NCBI GenBank assembly: GCA_002914845.1
Contig: JXTC01000006.1
Coordinates: 1,007,731 to 1,071,730 of the forward strand
Direction: 5' to 3'
Length of the DNA stretch: 64,000 nucleotides
Source of the DNA: Trema orientale
Lineage: Eukaryota > Streptophyta > Magnoliopsida > Rosales > Cannabaceae
In this document: positions 37,505 to 47,404 of the stretch, one piece after another
Layout of the letters: the number at the start of each line of letters is the position of its first letter
Numbering within the stretch: position 1 is the stretch's first letter
Translations under genes and position numbers: made by a program
Notes under the pieces: model-generated
Told to the model about the DNA's origin: nothing
Databases searched by the model: none
What the model saw: only the letters and a program-made list of their open reading frames with translations

Positions 37505-37702
37505 CTGCATCTCTCTTCCTCTCTCACCGATCTCATCTCTCTTTTTCTCTCTCTTACCCATCTCATCTCCATCTCTTTCTCTCAACCTTACCCGTCTCAT
37601 CTCTCTCTCCTCCTTCTTCTTTCTCGTTCGTTATTATTCTGATTGTAAAATCTCTATCTCTCTCATTCACAACCCCTCTCTCTCATTCCTCATTCGTCAT
37701 CA

Positions 37703-37743
<41 letters not shown>
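37505..37743. repeat. CT-rich tract with (CT)n microsatellite
   Basis: Pyrimidine-rich sequence ending in about 20 CT units at 37704-37743, inside the leader region of the CACTA element. The open frames across it are low-complexity Ser/Leu strings and not proteins. Confidence 0.85.
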
Positions 37744-37748
<5 letters not shown>

Positions 37749-38802
37749 ACAAAAAGTCTTGCTCTCGGTTGATCTTTCTTGTTCTTGTTTCTTCTCTCTC
37801 TCGATTAAAGAATCAGCTTGGTCCGATTTTCACTCGTTGCTCTCTATTAAAAGTAAAACACTTGTTTGCTCTTCATTAAAGAATCAGCTTGGTTCGATTT
37901 TCTTTTGGTTTTTTGGGTTTTTTTTTTTTTTTTTTGGCAACACAACTTGGTCTTTTGGTCCTTTGGTCTTGTGATCTTGTGGTATTGCTAGGAAAAGTAA
38001 GTCCTTTTGAATCTGATTTGTATCTTTGATATTTTTAGCTTTTACGATTTTATGATCTTGTGATTTTTGGCAACACAGTTTTGAATCCGATTTTTGGTTG
38101 GTTCTTATAGATTGAATATGATCCTTTTGAATTTTTGTGTTGTGATATTGTTGGTTTGAATCTGATCCTAGGAAAAAAGTGATTTAAATTATTTTTTTTT
38201 GTCGGATTTATTTTGGAAAAAAAAAGGGTTTAGGTTTTTATTTTGATTTCATAATCTCTTGTTGTGATATTATGAGTTTTTCTTTGAATTCTTTGATATT
38301 CTATGAGTTTATTTGAAGTTCGTATTGGAAAAAAAAGGCCATTCGGATATGTTTTTGGATTTAATTTGGAAAAAAAAAAGGCCATTTGTACATGGTTTTG
38401 GGGATTTAATTTGGAAAAAAAGAGGCCATTCAAATATGTTTTGGGATTTGATTTTTGAATATGGTTTTTGGAAAAAGAAAAAAAAAGGCCCAATTGTTTG
38501 TGTTCTAGACTTGGGTATGTTTATCCTTATTAAGTGCTACTGATTTAGGACTTCGATTTAGACTATACTTTTTTCTTCTAATTTGGACTATGATTTGGGT
38601 GTTATTGATCTTTATTTTGGGATTGTATATATGGAATTGTGCTACTGTTTAGTTGGTATAGTTCTTCATTCTTAGGCTATAGTATTCTTCTGATTTTCGA
38701 TTGTTAATATTTGCACTATCTGATTTTATGGATCTAAAGTACTATATGTTTTTATGGATATTTCTCTTTAATTTTTAACATATCCATATCTAACAGTCAC
38801 TA

Positions 38803-39185
38803 TAGAAAGTAAAGACGAAGGCGATGAGATACATTATCTTATGGATGATATTACTGGAATAGGTGGACCAAGTCATGAAGTTGATCCAGATTTGGATGGC
38901 ATCCCAATAGTTGGCGATCAACACTCAGACAAGCTTAGCAAGTTATTTGAGGAGATGGAGAAAGAGACTTATCCTAGATGCACAAAGTATTCATCACTTA
39001 ATTTTTTAGTTAAGTTAATGCATTTGAAGATCCTGAACAAGTGGATCAATAAATCATTTGTATGTTACTCAAATTATTGCTTGAAATATTTTCAGATAGG
39101 ACTAATTTACTAAGATCACACTACCAAACCAAGATGAAGTTGCGTGATATCAGTCTTGGGTATGAATCAATTCACGTCTAAGTTA
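38803..39185 (+). pseudogene. TNP2-type CACTA transposase fragment
   Basis: After an acceptor CACTATAG the frame reads ESKDEGDEIH, then FEEMEKETYPRCTKYSSLN and FLVKLMHLKILNKW. This is the N-terminal region of TNP2-family transposases, whose usual text is of the kind EEAEKPLYPGC...FLVRLYHLKCLNGW. A second exon-like piece at about 39098-39180 reads RSHYQTKMKLRDISLGYESIH, matching the next conserved TNP2 phrase. The frame then ends and the catalytic region is absent. A dead fragment inside the CACTA element. Confidence 0.75.
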
Positions 39186-39234
39186 TACTAAATGCTTTAA
39201 ACCAAATAATCAACCTATCTTTCCTATTTTTTAG

Positions 39235-39691
39235 GGTAACCTAGAGATTGGAAAGTCGATGAATCCTATAGACTACTTCAAGAATCGTCATCATAAGGCG
39301 TTTAGTTAGTGGAACGAATGTACACAGGAGAAACATGTAAATATTCATTCTATTTGTTTAACATATTATATTTATGTATGAAAATTGTAATTTAATTTTG
39401 TTTTGATTTTTATTTTTTAGGCGGAGATGGTTACGTCCAGAATGGAGGCGCGGTTGCTAGCATGACAAGTTGTTGAGACCATCGCCAGCTTGAAGCAATA
39501 ATTGACTGAGAAGGATGCCGAGCATGTACATCGGATCGACGAGACTCAGCGGTAGATGGTTGAGAAGGATGTGGAGAAATAACACCAGCTTGAGGAGACT
39601 CAACGATAACTCAATGAGCAAAACTGCATGTTTTAAGCGTTGATTGCAAAGCTCGGGATCGAGATAGCACTGCCTCCGCCTTCAGAAATAT
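39235..39691 (+). pseudogene. second CACTA protein remnant (TNPA/Ptta-like)
   Basis: The frames read MNPIDYFKNRHHKAFS and, after an intron-like AT-rich stretch, AEMVTSRMEARLLA, followed by Glu/Lys/Gln-rich coiled-coil text (LTEKDAEHVHRIDETQ). Several in-frame stops interrupt it. The position 3' of the TNP2 remnant and the coiled-coil tail fit the second, DNA-binding protein of CACTA elements. Confidence 0.5.
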
Positions 39692-40316
39692 AAACATTTT
39701 TTTTCTATGTTGTAATTTTGGATACAGTTTATACATTTTTTTATTTAATAAAATTTATATTTCCTTCTAATTTTTTATTTATTAATTAAAGAAATTAATT
39801 ATTAAACGTTTAAATAATTAAAACTTTTGTCGATGCAAAAATGTGTTGGCAAAAGTTTTTTAAAATTTCTTGAAAATACCTTCAATGACGTGTTTTTTTT
39901 TGTTGAAAAAGGTATTTCTATTTTTTTTTTTAAATTTAAAATACCTTTATTGACAAATTTTTTCATCTGCAAATGTATTTTCATTTTATTTCATTTAAAT
40001 TTTTAAATACTAAATGGGAATTTCACTGGCATATGGTTTTCGTCAGTGATTAGTTAACCAAATTCAAATTTTAAGTAGTCTTTTGCCGACGAAAAACTTT
40101 CATCGATGAAATTGGAGTTTCGGTAAAAGTCGCTGATGCATCGGTGAATTTTATTTTTGCCGACAACTTTCAGTTTTCGTCGGAAAGTAACTTTTAGCTA
40201 CAATCTTTTGCCGATGATAAAATGCATCAGTAAGAATCAAATTACTTTTGCAGATGCTTTTTGAAAACTTTTGCCGACGCAAAGATACATCAGCAAAAGG
40301 CTTATTTTTTGTAGTA

Positions 40317-41050
40317 TATAATTATTCCTAGTAATCATATTTAAGTCTTATAATAGCAATAGTTCAAAGAGGTACCATGTACAAGTACAAAAAAAGATTT
40401 CAAGAATTAGTGGTCCCAAAGTGACGGCTTAACCATAAAAGCTATAAAAAGCACCATCACAATATGGTAAGAACATTGTCTTTTAATTGTCTACAAGGAC
40501 AAATCCCTACGAAGGAAATATGTGAAAATCAATAACCACTTAATTCTTACTCATTCATCACTATAAAGATTATGCTTTGCCTTTCATTTGATCTTGTCAT
40601 TTTTTCTATATATTTTGTCTTTATTGACTTAAGTAACGAAGAGTCTTCTTACGGGTGACAACTACTTTCATTTGATTCCGATTGATGCTTGAGATGAAGT
40701 AAAAATAAAATAGGTGAGAACATATGGATAGTTACAAAAATAACTCCAACAATAGATATTCTCAGTGTGATGTGACACCGAGTTCATCAAAGCAATTTAA
40801 TCTTCATAAACCAAGAATAAGAGTTGTGAACGTATGTCCTTTATATGCACTCTTGTTCTTTTTTATGTATTTATTTATTTTTTGTCTTGAATCTTCAGGA
40901 TATAATCGGCTATATATTTTTACTATGGGTAAACAATTATTTTTTAACTTGGTCAATAAATCTAACATGCAGATATTTTTTAGGGATTAATAGACTGAGG
41001 GTTGGATTAGATGCCTAAGTCTCTATCTTATATTGAGAAAGATAGTCAAA
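40317..41050. other. AT-rich intergenic DNA
   Basis: No gene is supported. A short frame at 40724-40843 (MDSYKNNSNN...) has an exon-like composition but no recognisable homologue and no partner exons. Confidence 0.45.
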
Positions 41051-41054
41051 GTAG

Positions 41055-41890
41055 AGATATAACTATGGGCTGCAGCCCATGGGACAGCTCAAGCCCATCC
41101 TGATACAGTGTCAGAATGGGCCGGTTCAGCCCACCAAAGTTCATAAGATGGGATGGAATGGGCTTGGACCAGGACGGGCCAACCCACGATGGGCCAAGAT
41201 GGGCTTACCCATTTTGGCCCATCGTGGGCTGGCCCATCATGTGTCGGCCCATTTCGACTCATTATTCTTTCATTTTTATATATTTTTGTTCTTTTATTTT
41301 TCTTAAATTTTGTTTTATATAATCTTAAACATTTTATACTATTTTTTCCTTACTAAATTAAGATTTTGTATTGTCCTACTGAATTTGACTTGTAAGATTT
41401 TTAATAAAACAGTCATAATTAAAATTTTTGTTAATGATTTACATAATTATTTAGTTCTATCCATATTAATTTTTCTAATATTAGTAAATATTTTTTTGTT
41501 ATTTATATTAATTAACACTTAAATTGATTTGTAATTGCATGTAAATTATTTAGAATTTGATTAAAAAAAATAACTTTAAAGTTAAACAAATTTTTTTTTT
41601 TTTTTCCCCATTTTTGAACTAGAATGAGCCCGCCCATGGTGGGCTAGAATAGGCTGACCCATGATGGGCTATTATGGACCAGCCCATGAGCCAGCCCATC
41701 TTGGCCTACGGGCTGACCTAGCTCAGTCCAACCCATGTATAGGGTAGCCTATGGGTTGGATTGGGCCACCTTTTTTCTTCGATGGACCGACCCAGTCTGA
41801 CCCATGAAAACAATAGGCTAGGCCGGCCCAGGCCACAGTCCGTGATAGGCCTGCCTAAAATGGGCCAAGCCGGACTGGGCATCCCATTAT
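41055..41890. repeat. two GGCCCA-rich arms around an AT-rich spacer
   Basis: The left arm (41060-41260) and right arm (41620-41890) consist of dozens of degenerate GGGCC, GCCCATGG and CAGCCCA words; about 360 bases of AT-rich DNA separate them. The words read as their own reverse complements, so the arms can pair with each other and within themselves. This pattern is known from degraded plant transposable elements, but no class can be set. It has no coding capacity. Confidence 0.6.
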
Positions 41891-42560
41891 TGCATTTCTA
41901 AGTCATAGTATTCCAGTTAGTGTCATTGTGCTCAATTCATACATTTGTTTAAATTCGTGAATCTATTTACGTGTATATTCATACACACACCTACACACGT
42001 ACTGGAGGTGATATCATAGAATCTTCATGTATAGTATTTAGTTTTGTATATAGGTCTTCAACGTTAAAGGATCAAAAATGGGATAACCTGGTTATAGTAG
42101 TAGATGAGTTGAGATCAAATATATTTGCTTGCTTAATATTTTGTGTGGCTGAGATTTGAGTTTGAAGTATTCAATTAGTTTTTGTGGTGTTCTGTTTTTC
42201 TCTGTTTTTAGTTCTTGTTTTCTTTGAATCTCGCAACCAATGTCCTGGTGCTGAATTCATGAGCAAATATCGTCAATTATCGATTTCAACACCTTTCCTC
42301 GCAAAACAAAAATTCAAGAATTTAATTGCCAAAATTAAAAAAATAAAGATTAAATCGTTGTAATGAAGATAAGTCAAAGGAAATTAGGCTAAATACCCAC
42401 CAAGTGTTCTTTACTTCTTTTTAGTTTTTTGCTTTATAGCCAATTTTTATTGTAAATTTCAAATTTGTCCATAATTTTCTCCCAACTAGTTAAAGTTTAT
42501 CAGAGGGTATTATAGTAGAAAACTGCTATCAAAATGAAAAAAAAAAACCCAAAGCACCAA
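41891..42560. other. intergenic DNA
   Basis: AT-rich DNA with a short CA tract near 41983-41998. Nothing further can be supported. Confidence 0.45.
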
Positions 42561-43255
42561 TCTATATCTATATATATATATTAAGCTTGAAGCTCAAAAC
42601 TCTGATAGCTTCTTTGATCACCATTTTATTTTAGAATTTTTAGAAAAATCCTAATTTTTTCATGATATGATTGGTCCAATCANNNNNNNNNNNNNNNNNN
42701 NNNNNNNNNNNNNNNNNNNNNNNNNNNNNNNNNNNNNNNNNNNNNNNNNNNNNNNNNNNNNNNNNNNNNNNNNNNNNNNNNNNNNNNNNNNNNNNNNNNN
42801 NNNNNNNNNNNNNNNNNNNNNNNNNNNNNNNNNNNNNNNNNNNNNNNNNNNNNNNNNNNNNNNNNNNNNNNNNNNNNNNNNNNNNNNNNNNNNNNNNNNN
42901 NNNNNNNNNNNNNNNNNNNNNNNNNNNNNNNNNNNNNNNNNNNNNNNNNNNNNNNNNNNNNNNNNNNNNNNNNNNNNNNNNNNNNNNNNNNNNNNNNNNN
43001 NNNNNNNNNNNNNNNNNNNNNNNNNNNNNNNNNNNNNNNNNNNNNNNNNNNNNNNNNNNNNNNNNNNNNNNNNNNNNNNNNNNNNNNNNNNNNNNNNNNN
43101 NNNNNNNNNNNNNNNNNNNNNNNNNNNNNTCTCATCAAAATAAATATAGAGATAAATATATTTTTTAATGTTGAAATACATTGAACTTAACTATACATTA
43201 GGCTTAATATATGCAATATTAATATAACTCGCGCAAAGCGCGGTATAGCGACTAG
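42561..43255 (+). mobile_element. non-autonomous Helitron
   Basis: The 5' end is TCTATATCTATATATATATA, immediately after an A. The 3' end is CTAG at 43252-43255, followed by T, so the element sits precisely between host A and T as Helitrons do. Nine bases before the final CTAG stands the hairpin CGCGC-AAA-GCGCG, the typical 3' subterminal stem. Length is about 695 bases, of which 447 are an unresolved gap. No Rep/helicase sequence is seen, so it is non-autonomous. Confidence 0.85.
42683..43129. other. assembly gap (N run) inside the Helitron
   Basis: 447 unknown bases. Frames called across it have no meaning. Confidence 0.99.
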
Positions 43256-43994
43256 TTCTCTTATATTTTCACACCATTAGTAAACTGGAACATAAAGAGC
43301 TAGTGAATGGGTAGCTGCATTTCCTATATGGAGGCACTAGCGTCTAATAGCATATTGTCATATTAAAAATAGTATAATGATTGGAATACTAAAAATTTGT
43401 ATTAAAAAAAGAATTTATATTAATGACTTGCATTCGTATAAAGTACTACCTTATTTTTAAGTTCACCACCTTATTCAAAATTTAGGGATGGAAATACTAG
43501 TTCATATGTGTAAGGTTTCTAGAGTAAATTATCGGCATACTGGTATTACGCATTAAAAAAAATGTGTCACACTAATCATGATTATGGTTTTGATCCCAAC
43601 AGGCTATAGAAGATCCAAAATTTAGCAACATTGTCAGTACGTCATGCCACCGACAAAAATGGGTAAACTCTTAAAAGGCAAAAGCGAAATATCTCACTTA
43701 CGTTGTTGGGTGGCTTATTACCATTGGCCGAATATCAGATTGTAATGATTTCATTTTAAGTCCGACCACAGAGAATCCTTTCAATCCCTCATTAGTCATT
43801 ATTCTCCTCCTCCACCGAGCCTCGAACCAGAGACCTTAAACTTCATGGTCCAACACAGGTAGGTCTCTGCAACCAGGTCAGAGTAAAAGACCCGCACATT
43901 GATCCAAACGGACACAGATCCGAATACCCATTTGGCTCTAAAGTTGACCTGAACGGGTTCTTGGTATGACCCAGATGAGGATCTTGATATTAAC
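43256..43994 (+). promoter_or_regulatory. 5' flank of the fucosyltransferase gene
   Basis: Moderately AT-rich upstream DNA. The stretch 43800-43980 has higher GC and, on the minus strand, a GGTTCGAGGCTC phrase resembling a Pol III B box; a worn SINE could therefore lie here, but no body or tail was recognised. No TATA box could be assigned with confidence. Confidence 0.35.
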
Positions 43995-46448
43995 ATGAAG
44001 AGGTTCAAGAAGAATTTGGAAGACAATCACGCTAAGCTCCCTGATTCTGATACCCATAATACTGTTTCGAGGGATTCGGATAGGAAACTCGGGTTGAACT
44101 GGATGAAAATAATGGGGGTCTTCGTAGTTTGCTTGATGGTTTTTTCGGTTTTGTTCTCAGTGTCTGTGGTCCTCAAAGACCCACCTTCTGATTCTGTTTT
44201 GGAAGCTTCTGGAGCTAGAGTTCTTCAACTTAACACTAATCAAGGTACTTGATTTTGGGTTATTTTCAGAAATTAATGGTTGGACTTTGATTGAGTCACA
44301 TTTCCAGTTATTGTGTATGATAATTCCAAATGTGTTTCTGGGTTTTCCTTCTTTTGTCTTAGATAATATGATTTAAGATGTGATAATGCTGGTTTGCCTT
44401 GGTGATTGTTTTTATTTTTTATTTTTGATCTTGGATTTAAGTACTCATAAAAATGTTTAAGAGGGGTGAAATGCTGAAGAGACATCTCTTATTGACAATC
44501 CAGAAGCTTTTATTCCATAACATGCATTCTAGGTGTTTTGAGATTTTTACCATTGCTTTTGAACTAAGCTCAATTGGAACTTGATCTGACCCTTTTGGTT
44601 CCTCCTGCTATCGCATTCAATTATACTCAAAATAGTTGTTCTTACTACTTAGTTGGGCTACAAATTTTCCATTTTTAAATCTTGATTTTACGGTAAAGCT
44701 TTTAGTTCCCATTATGTCTTTCGGTATTAGCTTGGCTGATGTGCTTCTTAGTCTTCCCTTTGTTCACTAAGCAGCAATATAAGTCGTCTTCACTGCCACA
44801 TTATCCTGCATATTAATATATCTTGTTGCAAGAGAATTCTTTATTCACTGATTTATAGAGAGCACTGGCTGTCTATTAATTACTAACTCAAGGAACATGT
44901 TTCTCCGTGATTACTATAAAGCCCTTTGTTAAGCTAGTTATAATGTTTCCGTTATTTATGTAGTCTTTTTCATTTTCAGCTATAGGTTCAGAGGATAAGC
45001 CATCTGGTACTGTCGAGTTTCCAGTGGATAAACTGCTTCATGGCCTTCTTGCTGCTGGCTTTGATGAAGGCTCTTGTCTCAGCAGGTACCAGTCAACTTC
45101 ATATCGCAAAGAACGGCCACGAAAACCTTCTTCTTACCTTATTTCGAGGTTAAGAAGTTATGAGGCTCTGCACAAACGATGTGGACCTTATACAGAATCC
45201 TATAACAAAACATTGGAGCAACTCAAGTCTGGCCACCAGAGTGGTACCTCTGATTGCAACTATGTTGTATGGATTTCCTTTAGCGGATTAGGGAATAGGA
45301 TACTTACCCTAGCTTCTGCATTTCTTTACGCCCTTCTCACAAATCGAGTTCTACTTGTTGACCCTGGAATTGACATGACTGGTCTCTTCTGTGAACCTTT
45401 TCCAGAAGTTTCATGGTTTCTTCCTGCAGATTTCCCCCTTAAAATTCAGTTTGCAAGCTTTGACCAAAAGAATTCTCATTGTTATGGGAAGATGCTGAAA
45501 GAAAACAACTTCGCAAATCCAGATAAGTCAGAGCTGCCATCTTATCTCTATCTGCATCTGGTCCATGATTATGATTTTCATGATAAGCTTTTCTTTTGTG
45601 ACCAAGATCAAACCCTCTTCCAAAAGATACCGTGGTTGATCATGAAAACAGATAACTATTTTGTTCCATCTCTCTTCTTGATCCCTTCCTTCGAGAAAGA
45701 ATTGAGTAACCTCTTTCCAAATAAGGATTTAGTTTTCCACTTCTTGGGTCGATATCTTTTCCACCCCACAAACAAGGTATGGGGACTTATTGCCAGATAC
45801 TACAAATCTTATTTAGCTAATGCAGATGAAAGAATAGGTATTCAGATCAGAGTCTTTGATACTGGGACTGGTCCTTTCCAACATGTTTTGGATCAGATCT
45901 TAGCCTGTACCATTAAGGAAAATCTGCTTCCAGAAATCAATAAGAATGAAGCCATTATTAGTCCCTCTGGAACTCCGAAAGCAAAAGCTGTGCTAATGAC
46001 ATCCTTATCTTCTGGATACTTTGAGAAGATAAGAGACATGTATTGGGAGCATCCAACTGTGACAGGGGATTTGATTGGAATTTACCAACCGAGTCATGAG
46101 GAGCATCAACAAACTCATAAGCAGATGCACAACCAAAAGGCACTTGCAGAAATGTATTTGCTGAGCTTTACTGATGTGTTGGTCACAAGCTCATGGTCTA
46201 CCTTTGGCTATGTTGCTCAGAGTCTCGGTGGGTTGAGGCCATGGATACTCTACAAGCCGGAAAACCGAACAGCCCCTGATCCTCCTTGCCGTCGAGCCAT
46301 GTCGATGGAGCCTTGCTTCCATGCACCTCCCTTCTATGACTGTAAGGCAAAGAGAGGAATTGATACAGGAGACTTGGTTCCTCATGTGAGGCATTGCGAG
46401 GACATGAGCTGGGGTCTGAAGTTGGTTGATCGTCATAATGAGACGTAG
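43995..46448 (+). CDS. FUT1: GT37 xyloglucan alpha-1,2-fucosyltransferase (572 aa, two exons)
   Basis: Golgi enzyme that transfers fucose from GDP-fucose to galactose side chains of xyloglucan in the primary cell wall. Exons are 43995-44244 and 44980-46448; the split Ala codon (G|CT) restores frame. The protein has a basic cytosolic tail, one membrane anchor at residues 38-60 (type II), a stem, and the GT37 domain. Family motifs are SGLGNRILTLASAFLYALL (from about 185), IGIQIRVFD (369-377; GDP-fucose site) and SSWSTFGYVA (487-496). Length is close to Arabidopsis FUT1 (558 aa), and similarity continues to the C-terminal HCEDMSWGLKLVD. It is the only supported plus-strand host gene here. Substrate is inferred from the family; related GT37 members act on arabinogalactan proteins. 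Confidence 0.94.
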
Positions 46449-47404
46449 GTGAATCATGTTTTTTTTGTTGTAGGTTCGCATGAATAACGTTGTTGCATTT
46501 TGGTGTGTACAAATAGAGTGAGTAATTCGTTTAAATACATGGTTCCCTCCAGAGTCCGTTAGTTAAATATAATCAAACTGCTTATGGGTGATTTTCCTTT
46601 TTTCAGTTGAGCATGATGTCTTTAGAATGATGAAGCTGCTGACCGAAAAGGACGCACAGTTTTGAACCTTGTTATAATTCTTATCGTTTTGACGACCAGA
46701 ATTTTCCACATTGAATGAAAAACATCAATTATAGCTTACAGACTTTATATTATGCTATTGTGTCTAGCTGTATTTATATACATCCCCAAAAGGTATAGTT
46801 TGCACTTATAGAGATTAACATTTAACCTTATTTTCCTCTTTCTATTGACTCCCAGAATTCTCGAAAATCAAGTTAAAACATTAATTATTTTGTACACCGA
46901 TATTATGGAATTGTTTCTTAGCTGTTAAAAGTGAACAGCAGCTTAAACATTGAAGGAAAGAAAGAAGAATTCGTGTTGATGTCATAGAACACAAAGAACA
47001 TGGTTTTGAGTGTTAAATCAAATAAGAGAGACGATCACAGATGATCATAGTTCTATTACTTAATACACATGACCAATGGTGCATTAACCGAAGTATGATA
47101 CAAAATATGCAAGATGCAAGAGAATGTATAATGTCGCAAGAGAATGTATAATGTCCTTGTTAAAAGTTTGAGTCTTGTTTGTAGGAGTTTAAAACGATTA
47201 ATTTTGCCACCAACTCTTTGCCGAAGTACAAAAGAGTTCCACAAAACAAGGCTTTCAGAAAGATAAATTATAATAATACAAAATCCATCATCTCTGATAA
47301 CATGACCTTATACCTTAATTGAAGCAACATCTAATAACTAGACCAAATATTGGAAAGACAGCATTAGATCCACTGCAGATTCAGTTTAATTCTAATGCAG
47401 AGAA
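46449..47404. other. convergent intergenic region
   Basis: This interval separates the 3' ends of the fucosyltransferase (plus) and the parvulin (minus) and must hold both 3'UTRs and poly(A) sites. A 21-base direct repeat (CAAGAGAATGTATAATGTC) occurs twice at about 47116-47153. No gene is seen. Confidence 0.5.

Larger units (their letters stand above)
37260..40316 (+). mobile_element. degraded CACTA (En/Spm-type) DNA transposon
   Basis: The right end reads GGCTTATTTTTTGTAGTA, the reverse complement of TACTACAAAAAATAAGCC, which is the CACTACAAAAA terminus with its first base changed. Inward of it lie many sub-terminal repeats built on GCCGACGAAAA and CATCGGTGAA. At the left edge, TCGACGGG, CATCGGTGAATG and CGTCAGTGAATG at 37314-37440 are the matching sub-terminal motifs; a clean left terminus was not found. 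A CT-rich leader (37500-37745) precedes TNP2 and TNPA-like remnants. At about 3 kb it is internally deleted compared with complete CACTA elements, which usually exceed 7 kb. Confidence 0.8.

Noticed and set aside
37441-37974. 177-residue plus-strand frame
   Set aside because: It is translated CT microsatellite (Ser/Leu strings) in the leader of the CACTA element.
42660-43181. Long open frames on both strands
   Set aside because: They are almost entirely unknown bases of the assembly gap and have no sequence content.
43799-44026. Minus-strand frame over the fucosyltransferase start
   Set aside because: Antisense shadow of the first exon and leader, without a homologue.
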